From NCBI GenBank assembly GCA_017635595.1, contig JAGBLF010000024.1:1-64000 (forward strand): a stretch of DNA of 64,000 nt, given 5' to 3'. Both the position numbers and the translations under genes were made by a program. Of the stretch, positions 25,449-33,643 are shown piece by piece. How positions within the stretch are numbered: position 1 is the first letter of the stretch; every line of letters starts with the position of its first letter. The stretch is from Alphaproteobacteria bacterium (GTDB lineage: Bacteria > Pseudomonadota > Alphaproteobacteria > RF32 > CAG-239). The notes beneath the pieces are model-generated. The model ran no database searches and was not told where the DNA came from. It saw only the letters and a list, made by a program, of their open reading frames with translations.

Positions 25449-25585
25449 ACCTTAAGGTATTTCTCTCCAATAGGAACGAAAGATTTTAATCGCCTATTGT
25501 CGTATCTTGGATCGTGCTAGACTGTCGATTTAAGGATAGAGAAAAAGGAAGGAAGCTATTTTTAAGATAGCTTCCTTTTTAGTTT
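25449..25585 (+). ncRNA. Candidate structured small RNA
   Basis: Between the promoter and a terminator lie about 135 bases that fold well by eye. An outer helix UUUCUCUCC (25460-25468) pairs with GG-AU-AGAGAAA (25534-25544). Inside it are a hairpin CAAUAGG/CCUAUUG (25468-25474 with 25493-25499; the C at 25468 is shared with the outer helix, so one of the two pairs must give way) and a second arm of roughly UAUCUUGGAUCG with CGAUUUAAGGAUA. The terminator hairpin GGAAGCTAT/ATAGCTTCC with T5 ends it. I do not recognise it as 6S, SRP or tmRNA. It converges on the effector gene at 25593, which has no protein-coding neighbour downstream, so an RNA antitoxin or regulator role is possible but unproven. 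Confidence 0.5.
25545..25585. terminator. Bidirectional terminator between RNA and effector gene
   Basis: Stem GGAAGCTAT/ATAGCTTCC at 25551-25575 has T-rich sequence on the plus side (TTTTTAGTTTTT) and TTCCTTTTTC on the minus side. It can end both convergent transcripts. Confidence 0.8.
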
Positions 25586-25592
25586 TTAATTA

Positions 25593-26813
25593 TTATTTAA
25601 AGTAATACATGGAAGCAACCGTTGAACCTTCTTCCACTGGAGATGTTACTAACCTTAATGTTCCGTCATAATTACGCACCAAATATACATTTTGCCCAAA
25701 TTCATTTGATTCAAAAGGTTTTTGTTGAATAATCCTCGGTATTTTTTGTGCATCTGCTCGCCCAATACGATGTCTGTATATAAATTTATCCAAGCCATAG
25801 TTCTGGACGCTACCGGTTTCTCGTCCTAATGACTTTCCATGAACTATTACTTCTCCGTTTGGCCCCTTTATAGCCTCACCGCGTTGAAGAACGACCGGTT
25901 CGCCGTTATGATTTCTCATGCGCGCAATAACATCGCGGCCGTTACCTTGAAACGGATCTGCAGTTAATTTATCGTATGCTTTTCCGATTTTATAACCGTT
26001 ATAGGCCATATTTGCCTGATTATAGCCGGCATTTGCCAGTGCACCTCCAGTTAAAGCACTGCCACCATAACCGGCTATTTGACCTGCTGTCTGTGCCAAA
26101 TTGCGACTTTGCGCATCTTTTAACTGCAAATAATCATTCATTTGTGAATCAAACCCGAGTTTGTTACCCAACCAGTCCAATCCGCCAAAGGTCATCCCGT
26201 TAACAGTCCTGTTCATACCATAAAGAACATCCATAGCATTCATCAACATATCATTTTCAACGGCACGTCTCCGTTGTTGTGCCCAAACACCTGTTTGTGG
26301 CAAAGAAGCTGATGAAATCTTGTTTATGTCGTTCGGTGTTGTGTAATTTTGTTGATTAGTCAACGTATTGCTATAATCGTCGTTCCATGTAGGTGTATGA
26401 CTGCCATCAAAGCTGTTACCTATACCGGACATAAAGCTACCGGCAACATTTGCCTGTTCATAATTGTTTATGGCTCGCTGATAATCATCCGATGTCGCTG
26501 ACATCTGCATAATCGGCATCGGCGTGGTATTCATTGCCGGATGATGACTTATCGCATCACTTATATTCGAACTGCCGAAGCCGTAGTTGTTTTCAGGGTT
26601 ACCCCAAAAGTTGGTAGTATATTGCGGATAGTTTTCCGTTATGCCTTGATTATTGTAGTTCTGTATGAGTTGATTTTCACGTTCCGCCCGTGCTGTTTGA
26701 TACTCTATCTCATCACGAAGCGAAAACTGACTATGGTCAACCCCAAACGTATCTATTTTATTGTCCCCCGTTTCATAGCCTAACGGTGATTTATATTTTT
26801 TCCATATATCCAT
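25593..26813 (-). CDS. Full-length polymorphic-toxin-like effector
   Basis: This 406-residue protein is the only complete member of the array. Residues 1-100 (MDIWKKYKSPLGYETGD to NNYGFGSSNISDAISHHP) are shared with the fragments at 22269 and 25261. The middle is low-complexity with a Gly/Ala-rich, possibly membrane-active stretch near 240-265 (QTAGQIAGYGGSALTGG). The last 120 residues form a compact basic domain (GRDVIARMRN, FIYRHRIGRADAQKIPRII, NVYLVRNYDG, RLVTSPVEEG, SMYYFK) whose order of His, Arg and Ser/Thr elements recalls BECR-fold RNases such as the phage-barnase-EndoU group; this is inference. There is no signal peptide. GAGAGGAG precedes the ATG. No immunity ORF follows; a small RNA does. 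Confidence 0.65.
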   Translation of the reverse strand: MDIWKKYKSPLGYETGDNKIDTFGVDHSQFSLRDEIEYQTARAERENQLIQNYNNQGITENYPQYTTNFWGNPENNYGFGSSNISDAISHHPAMNTTPMPIMQMSATSDDYQRAINNYEQANVAGSFMSGIGNSFDGSHTPTWNDDYSNTLTNQQNYTTPNDINKISSASLPQTGVWAQQRRRAVENDMLMNAMDVLYGMNRTVNGMTFGGLDWLGNKLGFDSQMNDYLQLKDAQSRNLAQTAGQIAGYGGSALTGGALANAGYNQANMAYNGYKIGKAYDKLTADPFQGNGRDVIARMRNHNGEPVVLQRGEAIKGPNGEVIVHGKSLGRETGSVQNYGLDKFIYRHRIGRADAQKIPRIIQQKPFESNEFGQNVYLVRNYDGTLRLVTSPVEEGSTVASMYYFK

Positions 26814-27080
26814 TTTTTAACTCCTCTCTTAAAATTTGCTCATTCATAAGTTTTTTCCTTTTCTAATATTTTAAGTTATTATAAAATGGATACAGATTAT
26901 TTTGCCTCCTTTCGCCATAAAATCGGTTAATAATACAATTTCATGCAAATGAATATGCTCCATTTCAAGATAAATGTTATGATTTAAAATAATAATTGTC
27001 AAGTTTAAAAATAAGAAATATACAATAATTATAATTATGAAAAAGAATAATCTTATTTATGTCATAAAACAATTACTGAC

Positions 27081-27142
27081 TATGATGAGACGATATTTAA
27101 GGCTACCAAACATAATAATTCAGCCTTAAAAGAAATCACTTA
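27081..27142 (+). pseudogene. Degenerate fragment of the Skp-like gene
   Basis: Bases 27081-27137 align without gaps to 22011-22067 of the intact Skp-like gene, with 44 of 57 bases identical by my count. The reading YDETIFKATKHNNSALKEIT then a TAG parallels YDETMIQATENINLALKEVA. Neither start nor periplasmic domain remains. It lies at the opposite end of the effector array from the intact gene. Confidence 0.65.
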
Positions 27143-27190
27143 GAAAATATGTTATTTTGAGCTAAGCGGCGCATAACCTCGCAAAATTTA

Positions 27191-27219
27191 TTGACGGGTA
27201 AGGCGGCTTTTGTTATAAA
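27191..27219 (+). promoter_or_regulatory. Candidate gpt promoter
   Basis: TTGACG (27191-27196), a 17-base spacer and TATAAA (27214-27219), 33 bases before the gpt ATG with GGGAGA between. Confidence 0.6.
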
Positions 27220-27252
27220 TCATGTCATTATTTCGTATTAGGGAGACCGCTG

Positions 27253-27681
27253 ATGAAAGATTTTACATTTGCTGAAATTAAAGATGCCTGTCAGGCTATT
27301 GCTGATAAAATTAAATCGGAGAATCCGAGCAAAATCACGATAGCGGCGGTATCACGCGGCGGGCTGATTCCGGCCACCATGACAGCTCATTTGTTAGGTA
27401 TTAAGGACATTCGTTTTATCCGTCTTTCTTCTTATGCCAGTGATAAGCAACAATCCGAGATTCTCGATACAACGCTCGATGAAATTCCGAATGACCCGAC
27501 AACTTATATTATAGACGATATCTGTGACAGCGGCGAAACCTTATTGTATTTGCGTCATAAATATCCGGCGACTAAAATTTATACCGTTATCAATAAAAAT
27601 CAGTCCATAGTTCCGGATTTTGCGCCGATTACCGAACCGGCAGGGTTGTGGATTAACTTTCCGTGGGAAGTCGTTGAGTAA
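27253..27681 (+). CDS. gpt: Xanthine-guanine phosphoribosyltransferase
   Basis: The 142-residue type I phosphoribosyltransferase salvages guanine or xanthine with PRPP. Visible elements are AAVSRGGLIPA (pyrophosphate loop), the PRPP motif TYIIDDICDSGETL near residues 84-97 and the base-binding end WINFPWEVVE, which matches the Gpt family (W...PW). It stands alone with its own promoter at the right border of the effector region. Hypoxanthine specificity cannot be excluded. Confidence 0.85.
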   Translation: MKDFTFAEIKDACQAIADKIKSENPSKITIAAVSRGGLIPATMTAHLLGIKDIRFIRLSSYASDKQQSEILDTTLDEIPNDPTTYIIDDICDSGETLLYLRHKYPATKIYTVINKNQSIVPDFAPITEPAGLWINFPWEVVE

Positions 27682-27686
27682 TTCCC

Positions 27687-28205
27687 CTATTTTTTAAGCT
27701 TTTCCAAAACGGCAAACGGATTATCTTTTTTAATCGGTTCGACTTCGGCATATTGCGAAAAATCAAAAACCTCCCCTTCGGCACGCGGATAATCGTCTAA
27801 ATTCAGCGCAATCTGTTCAATGGCTATATCGGCCAAATTAATCCGTCCGTTTTCGATAATATCCGGAACATCGTCATTAATGCCGGCTTCCATATCCTTA
27901 ATATCCTGATACGTTGCCTTGGTATCAAACATTAATTCAAACGGCACATCAAAATCTTTTACAAAATTTTCCAAACTGATAACGCTTTTGAGCTCTATTT
28001 TGGCGGCAACATTTCCCCATACCTTCATTAAATGCTCTTTAATATTGAGTTTCAAGAAAATTTCGGCCTTAAACATTTTAACATTTTCAACCTGCAAAAC
28101 AGCCGTTATATCCTTAAGTTCATCGGCATCGGCATTGAGCTCGAATTTGTACCGGTTCTGATTTAATTCATCTATTTTGATAGGATATGAAAAAATTTTT
28201 TGCAT
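27687..28205 (-). CDS. DUF177 (YceD-like) protein
   Basis: The 172-residue protein matches DUF177: a beta-rich N-terminal part, the central VPFELMFDTKA region, the conserved GRINLADIAIEQIALNLDDYPR segment and the C-terminal NPFAVLEKLKK. Family members affect accumulation of 23S rRNA and are usually linked to rpmF or plsX. Here it is divergent to bamE (58 bases between starts) and convergent with gpt. Confidence 0.85.
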   Translation of the reverse strand: MQKIFSYPIKIDELNQNRYKFELNADADELKDITAVLQVENVKMFKAEIFLKLNIKEHLMKVWGNVAAKIELKSVISLENFVKDFDVPFELMFDTKATYQDIKDMEAGINDDVPDIIENGRINLADIAIEQIALNLDDYPRAEGEVFDFSQYAEVEPIKKDNPFAVLEKLKK

Positions 28206-28263
28206 TATAAAATCCTTGTGTTATATATACAGTATAGAAATATAAATATAAGGAATCATACAG

Positions 28264-28719
28264 ATGTCAATACGCAAATTATTTTTTCTTTGTGCCGTGT
28301 TAGTATGTAGCGGTTGTTCTTCCGACGTGTTTTTGGATCACAACGGCAATATGCCGGAAAATGAAAAAATAGCCCAAATACATAACGGTTTAACCAAAGA
28401 CGAAGTCAAAGAAATTTTAGGTGCACCGAGCTTAACAACAGGCTTAAGCGATGACCATTGGATTTATATGTCCTCAACCATCAGACGTGTTGCTTTTATG
28501 CGTCCGACGGAACTTGACCGCCAGGTGCTGGCTCTTACGTTTGATGATGATAAGGTCAGCAAAATAGATACACGAACAATGGCCGACGGAAATAATATTG
28601 CCATTGACCAGGATAAAACATTATCTGCCGACAGAAAACAAGGATTCTTCCAAAAGTATTTCGGCGGTGTCGGTACTTATATGCCTTTCGGTAACGGAAA
28701 ATCAGACAAAGGACTTTAA
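28264..28719 (+). CDS. bamE: Outer-membrane assembly lipoprotein BamE
   Basis: A signal peptide with lipobox (LVCSGCSS, lipidated Cys near residue 18) precedes a SmpA/OmlA domain: IAQIHNGLTKDEVKEILGAPS, then DDHWIYMSS and LTFDDDKVSKID. BamE is an accessory lipoprotein of the BAM complex that folds outer-membrane beta-barrels. The low-complexity C-terminal tail is longer than in enterobacterial BamE but usual for alphaproteobacteria. The FtsK-like gene follows after 2 bases. Confidence 0.9.
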   Translation: MSIRKLFFLCAVLVCSGCSSDVFLDHNGNMPENEKIAQIHNGLTKDEVKEILGAPSLTTGLSDDHWIYMSSTIRRVAFMRPTELDRQVLALTFDDDKVSKIDTRTMADGNNIAIDQDKTLSADRKQGFFQKYFGGVGTYMPFGNGKSDKGL

Positions 28720-28721
28720 TC

Positions 28722-30122
28722 GTGATTGAAAACTTAGAAACTAACCTGCCGCGTACATTGGCTCACTTCGGTATTTTCGGCTCTATCGGCAAAATTATCG
28801 AAGGTCCGCTTATTACCGAAGTCGAATTCAAATTAGCGGAAGGTACAAAATTTGCCAATGTTGAAAAAATGACGCGTGATATTGCCCGCGAACTCGGTGT
28901 CAGCGGTGTGCGTGCCAAAGAAATTCCCAACTCAACCTATATTTGTTTTGAAGTGCCGCAGCCGCAGGCAACAACAATTCCGTTTCCGCCGTTGGTTTAT
29001 TCGGCCGAATTTGTGCGTGCCACCTATGCTTTACCGATTTGTGTCGGCGTTAATATGCGCGGCGAACCTCTGATGAAAGATTTAAGCAAAATGCCGCACC
29101 TGCTGGTGGCCGGTACGACCGGTTCGGGTAAATCGGTCGGCTTAAACACATTTATTTTATCGCTTATTAACAAAAAAACACCTGAAGAATTACAGCTTGT
29201 TTTAATCGATCCGAAACGTATCGAATTTTCGATGTATAATAACCAAAAATACATGTACCGCCCTGTTATTACCGATATGAATGAGGCCAGCACCTGCTTG
29301 GAACAACTTGTCAATGAAATGAACTATCGCTACACACTGTTTGAACAGCAAATGGTTCGCAATATCGGCGAATACCTTGAAAAAGGTTTTAAAATGCCGT
29401 ATATCGTCTGTGTTATCGATGAGTTTGCCGACTTGATTATGTTTGATAAAACGGTTGAAAAACAAGTGTTACAGTTGGCTCAAAAGGCACGGGCATCCGG
29501 TATTCACCTTATTATTGCCACCCAGCGTCCGTCGGTTGATGTAATAACCGGTACCATTAAGGCAAATTTGCCGACACGTTTATCGTATAAAGTATCCTCA
29601 CCGACCGATTCAATGATTATCTTAAATTCGTTAGGCGCTGAAATGCTTTTGGGACGTGGTGATTCGTTGCTTTTGGAAGAAAACGGCACATTAACACGTG
29701 TTTTAGGCGCGTATGTATCTAATCAGGAAATTTTGAATATGTTAGAACCTTACCGCATTAAAGATACGCAACAAAAGTTTTCCAACATTTTGGCCGAACA
29801 GCGTCAACAGGCTCAAGAACAGGCAAATCAAAATTATCGCGACCATTTAGAAGCCGAACAGCAAAAGACTATATCTTGGAAAATCCGCAACTGGTGGGAA
29901 AAAATCGGCAAAGTTAATCAAAGAAGGATCATCAACTTCTTTATTACCATTGCCATGGGGATTATTTCAGGAATGACCGGTTCTTCGGCCAAAAAGAAAT
30001 CGACCTCCGATGTTATTTCAAGTGCCACCAATCGGGCCGTCGGTTCAGTCAAACGCTCAATTAAAGCGCAGGCCAAAAAAGCCGTTACCGATGCGGTATT
30101 GAACTCGTTAAAGAAGAAATAA
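28722..30122 (+). CDS. Minimal FtsK/SpoIIIE-type DNA translocase with unusual tail
   Basis: The 466-residue protein begins directly with the FtsK alpha domain (IEGPLITEVEFKLAEGTKFA). The beta motor follows with Walker A GTTGSGKS at 131-138, DPKRIEFS, Walker B VIDEFADL at 231-238, QKARASGIHLIIATQRPSV and LGRGDSLL. It lacks the N-terminal membrane domain and the gamma winged helix of FtsK. The C-terminus has a Gln/Glu-rich coiled coil, a hydrophobic segment (IINFFITIAMGIISGM) and a basic Ser/Lys/Ala tail (SAKKKSTSDVISSATNR) like the end of DUF853 ATPases. It starts at GTG, 2 bases after bamE. It probably pumps DNA; whether it is the main chromosome translocase is unknown. Confidence 0.8.
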   Translation: MIENLETNLPRTLAHFGIFGSIGKIIEGPLITEVEFKLAEGTKFANVEKMTRDIARELGVSGVRAKEIPNSTYICFEVPQPQATTIPFPPLVYSAEFVRATYALPICVGVNMRGEPLMKDLSKMPHLLVAGTTGSGKSVGLNTFILSLINKKTPEELQLVLIDPKRIEFSMYNNQKYMYRPVITDMNEASTCLEQLVNEMNYRYTLFEQQMVRNIGEYLEKGFKMPYIVCVIDEFADLIMFDKTVEKQVLQLAQKARASGIHLIIATQRPSVDVITGTIKANLPTRLSYKVSSPTDSMIILNSLGAEMLLGRGDSLLLEENGTLTRVLGAYVSNQEILNMLEPYRIKDTQQKFSNILAEQRQQAQEQANQNYRDHLEAEQQKTISWKIRNWWEKIGKVNQRRIINFFITIAMGIISGMTGSSAKKKSTSDVISSATNRAVGSVKRSIKAQAKKAVTDAVLNSLKKK

Positions 30123-30134
30123 CTTTTTTTAAGC

Positions 30135-30710
30135 TTAACTGTGGCCGGTTATATTAATTAACCGGTCTAAGTTTATGCCGGTTTCATCTATGGCACGTTG
30201 CCATTTTTCCTCATCTTTGGTGCGGAATAACAGTTCTTTATCCGAATTGATAACTAACCAATCATTTCTAAATATTTCCGCTTCCAATTGTCGCGGCTGC
30301 CAAAAAGAGTACCCAAGTGCGACCAGCTTATCGTGCGGTCCCTGATCAAAAGCAATATCGGCGATAATTTCATTGGTAGAAGAAACAGCAATTCCGTTAC
30401 CTATAACAATGGTCCCTTCACGAACATAATCTGTTGAATGCAGTACCATTCCCCTGACCTTTTCCAACGGTCCGCCGCTGTATAAATTAACTTCGTTCAG
30501 TTTGGCATAATTTTTTACCGGCAACTGCATGGTTAAATCCGAAAAAGTATATGTTTCCAAACGCTTATTGACAATAACGCCCATAGCGCCGTTTTGCCCG
30601 TGCGAGCAAATATAAATAACGGAACGCCCGAAACACTCATCATCATTGAGTGTGGACGTAGCTATCAAAAGCTTGCCGGTTAGAGCATATCTGTTATCAA
30701 AATTATCCAT
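30135..30710 (-). CDS. YqgE/AlgH family protein
   Basis: The 191-residue protein matches the YqgE/AlgH (DUF179) family: LLIATSTLNDDECFGRSVIY, then GAMGVIVNK, YSGGPLEKVRGMVLHS, FDQGPHDKLVALGYSFW and a Trp-rich end. The biochemical role is unsettled; some members are annotated as transcriptional regulators. It is divergent to a DsbD-like gene, a pairing often seen in alphaproteobacteria. Confidence 0.92.
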   Translation of the reverse strand: MDNFDNRYALTGKLLIATSTLNDDECFGRSVIYICSHGQNGAMGVIVNKRLETYTFSDLTMQLPVKNYAKLNEVNLYSGGPLEKVRGMVLHSTDYVREGTIVIGNGIAVSSTNEIIADIAFDQGPHDKLVALGYSFWQPRQLEAEIFRNDWLVINSDKELLFRTKDEEKWQRAIDETGINLDRLINITGHS

Positions 30711-30803
30711 TGTTACATAAACCTTAAAAGCTAATTTTTTTTTTACTATTTCAGTATATCATATATTTTTACAAACGGAAAGTTAAAAACTTATAAATTT
30801 GAA

Positions 30804-33518
30804 ATGAGATATTTATTTTTTTATATAATGTGCTGTCTGGCACTTTTCAATAGCTCGGCCCGGGCAGGCATTTCCGATTTGCCCGCTGATTTTGAGGGCT
30901 ATAACACGCGCCTTGAAATGGAAAAGATTGAAAATGACGAACAAATACGTCCGACAATTGGCGCCACCATCAATATTTTATACGAAATCGGCGAATACGT
31001 TTACAAAAAATATACCATTGAAGAAATATCTGATCCGAAATTTATCAATGTCATACGACAATTTTTCCCTGAAGAAAATGATGAGCAGCTTGAAGAAAAA
31101 CGTCATTATCTGGAAATCAGTTATTACGCGTATCAGAAGGCTATGCAAATATATAATAAAGTCATTTCCTATAAATTGTTTCCGGATAAGCCTAAAAGAA
31201 TCAAGTCCGACGACGAATATGATCATCCTAATGAAGTACCTTACAAAGAAGCGCCGGAAGGCAAATTTTATGTTGTTCATAATTTCAAAAAATTTTTATC
31301 TTACAGTACAAATCCGGACGAGATTCGTTCTATTTCCGCTTATGAACACGAAAAGAAAAAAGAACTTGATGCCATGGATCAAATCAATGAGGCTCTGCAA
31401 AAAATAAATTGGAAAAAAGTATGGCTCTACGGTTATAAATACAAGAATCCGTTGCTTTCCGATTTGGGTATAAGCGCGTGGTATGATACGCCTTATGTCG
31501 GTGTCCGTCTGGTAACGCCCGATACTTATATTAATAAAAAAGAAACAATGGATTTCGGCATTCAGATTATCACAAAAATGTCGACATTTGTTTTGGCCAA
31601 CAACATCGATCCGCTGCACTTAAAACCGCAGATTGATTTATCGCAGTCAACGAATGTCAAGAACATTAAAATAGCATATCCGGTACCGCTTAATTCCGGT
31701 TTTGATACGTATGCTTACAAATACTACGGAGATTTCATTATTCCGTTTACCGTAGATGTTGTCGATATCGACAAACCGATCACGATTAAAGGCGAAATCA
31801 AACTGTCGTCTTGTGATGTTTACATGGATTGCGATAACAGAAATATCCCTTTAGAGCTGACTGTAGAACCTTCCGGACATGATTATCTGCCTAACGGCCT
31901 GAGTTATGCCTTTTTACAAGATAAGTCATCGGTACCTGAGGATGAAAGTAAACATCTGAGACTCAAAAAGATGTTTATAGATAAGAGAAATGATCGTCAA
32001 AGTGTTCATCTGCAGTTTACAACCGATAAAAAAATTCAAAATTTTAAGGCTTTTGTTGAAGAGGTCGGCGGATATACCCGTTTCAATTCACCTTTTATTC
32101 GCTTACATGATAATAAAATCGATGTTTCTTTTGAGCCGATTGATGAAGATAAAGATGTTGATTTAATCGGCTCCGAATTAACAATAACCGCTGCTCTTAA
32201 CTCGACATACAATATTCGGGTTACATTGCCGGCCGAAGAGGTATCAAGTTTTGATCCTGACAAAGCATCTCTCAATTGGGGAATTATCTTTTTTGCCGTG
32301 CTAGGCGGTTTTATTTTGAATTTTATGCCGTGTGTTTTTCCTATATTGTCGTTAAAAATTATTTCGTTCAGCCGCACGGAAGAAAAGCATCGCAAACTGC
32401 TGAAACGCTCGCTTAAATTAACCTGTTTGGGAATTTATGCCGGTTTTACCGTTTTGATTATCGCCTTAATCATTGCTAAGTATCTGGGATATTCTTTAGG
32501 TTGGGGCATGCAGTTCCAAAACTTAAGTTTTCTGATTATCATGACATTTATTTTAGGGTGTTTTGTGGTTTTAATGCCATCACTCAATTTTAACTTTTTG
32601 TCTCGCTTTACCAATCAGGCTCTATCACCCAAAGCCACATTTTTAGTCGGCACGCTTATAGTCTTATTATCCACGCCTTGTACCGGTCCGTATTTAGCAA
32701 CGGCTATCGGTTTTGCCTTGGCCGGCACCTATACCGAATTGGTCATTATATTGTATGCTGTAGCACTCGGTTTATCGCTGCCTTATCTGATTACTTTATG
32801 TGCCGATGAGCCGGAAAAACTTTTTCCAAAGCCGGGAAAATGGATGTCAACACTGCATTATATTACGCAAATCATGTTGTATCTGACCATCTTGTGGTTC
32901 TTCAGCTTAATTTGGGGACAAACCGATACTATAACCGTGCTTAAAATACTTGGCTTCCTGGTTATCTTTGTTTGGATTTTCAGTATTCACCATAAATTCA
33001 GGCAATACCTGGAAGGTGTTTTGGATGAGGAAATAACCGATAGTCTGCTCAAAAAAATAAAATTAACCGAACTTATCATATTGACACTGTTATTTGTGCT
33101 CTTTATCGGCTGGAGCACTTCAATTGCCCAAAAAAGTTATGAATTCAATCATGCGCTCAATATGGTTAACAGGCAAACCGAAATCGATAAATTCAAGATT
33201 CAGGAAAAATTATCGCAGGGTCGATCGGTTTTGCTTGAAATCGGTGCCGATTGGTGCATGACTTGTCACGTCAATAATTTTCTGTTGTTCAACAAAAATA
33301 ATATTGAATTTTGGAAAAACGAATACCATCTCGACTTAATTAAGATTGATTGGACAAATTATAATAAAGATATTTTAGACTACATGGAAAAATACGGGCG
33401 CAAAGGACTTCCTTTTTATATTTTATACACACCGTACATTCGCGAAGGTATTGTCTTACCGGAAATATTCAGCATTGAAGACTTACAAAACCTGATATAT
33501 AATTCCAGAAAAAAATAA
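30804..33518 (+). CDS. Very large DsbD-like thiol:disulfide interchange protein
   Basis: A signal peptide (residues 1-22) is followed by an unusually long periplasmic part of about 460 residues. Its first 250 residues are charged and helical (YEIGEYVYKKYTIEEI, PDKPKRIKSDDEYDHP) and are not part of standard DsbD; the rest resembles a DsbD N-terminal domain. Eight or so helices follow, with paired cysteines in FMPCVFPILSLK and STPCTGPYLAT. A C-terminal thioredoxin domain carries ADWCMTC. It would carry electrons from cytoplasmic thioredoxin to the periplasm. At 904 residues it is far longer than usual (about 570-750). A second family member is at 58282. No clear ribosome site precedes ATG 30804. 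Confidence 0.88.
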   Translation: MRYLFFYIMCCLALFNSSARAGISDLPADFEGYNTRLEMEKIENDEQIRPTIGATINILYEIGEYVYKKYTIEEISDPKFINVIRQFFPEENDEQLEEKRHYLEISYYAYQKAMQIYNKVISYKLFPDKPKRIKSDDEYDHPNEVPYKEAPEGKFYVVHNFKKFLSYSTNPDEIRSISAYEHEKKKELDAMDQINEALQKINWKKVWLYGYKYKNPLLSDLGISAWYDTPYVGVRLVTPDTYINKKETMDFGIQIITKMSTFVLANNIDPLHLKPQIDLSQSTNVKNIKIAYPVPLNSGFDTYAYKYYGDFIIPFTVDVVDIDKPITIKGEIKLSSCDVYMDCDNRNIPLELTVEPSGHDYLPNGLSYAFLQDKSSVPEDESKHLRLKKMFIDKRNDRQSVHLQFTTDKKIQNFKAFVEEVGGYTRFNSPFIRLHDNKIDVSFEPIDEDKDVDLIGSELTITAALNSTYNIRVTLPAEEVSSFDPDKASLNWGIIFFAVLGGFILNFMPCVFPILSLKIISFSRTEEKHRKLLKRSLKLTCLGIYAGFTVLIIALIIAKYLGYSLGWGMQFQNLSFLIIMTFILGCFVVLMPSLNFNFLSRFTNQALSPKATFLVGTLIVLLSTPCTGPYLATAIGFALAGTYTELVIILYAVALGLSLPYLITLCADEPEKLFPKPGKWMSTLHYITQIMLYLTILWFFSLIWGQTDTITVLKILGFLVIFVWIFSIHHKFRQYLEGVLDEEITDSLLKKIKLTELIILTLLFVLFIGWSTSIAQKSYEFNHALNMVNRQTEIDKFKIQEKLSQGRSVLLEIGADWCMTCHVNNFLLFNKNNIEFWKNEYHLDLIKIDWTNYNKDILDYMEKYGRKGLPFYILYTPYIREGIVLPEIFSIEDLQNLIYNSRKK

Positions 33519-33599
33519 GATATCTCAGCTTTGAAAATTAAATGCATAAACGTTTTTTATTATCGGATAAATCTCTGTTATAATTGTGGAATACGCACA

Positions 33600-33631
33600 T
33601 TAAAAAGCACCTCAAACGAGGTGCTTTTTAA
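33600..33631. terminator. Bidirectional terminator between DsbD-like gene and thyA
   Basis: Stem TTAAAAAGCACCTC/GAGGTGCTTTTTAA with an AAAC loop; A and T runs on both sides allow it to end both convergent genes. Confidence 0.95.
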
Positions 33632-33643
33632 TGTTGCAAGATA

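Larger units (their letters stand above)
25269..25592. other. Gap holding truncated effector segment and candidate small RNA
   Basis: No complete protein gene is present. The left third is the N-terminal repeat of the truncated effector, and the right two thirds carry a plus-strand promoter, a structured transcript and a shared terminator. Confidence 0.75.
26814..27252. other. Intergenic region right of the effector array
   Basis: It contains the effector's ribosome site and an 18-codon minus-strand frame that starts upstream (ATGAATGAGCAAATT) and overlaps the effector start. AT-rich DNA, the degenerate Skp-like fragment (27081-27142) and the gpt promoter follow. No complete gene longer than that is supported. 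Confidence 0.7.

Noticed and set aside
25551..25575. GGAAGGAAGC in the small RNA as a sign of SRP RNA
   Set aside because: The sequence is part of the terminator stem and lacks the SRP helix 8 loop context.
30892..31407. Plus-strand 171-codon frame in another phase
   Set aside because: Overlaps the DsbD-like gene; Lys/Ile-rich shadow.
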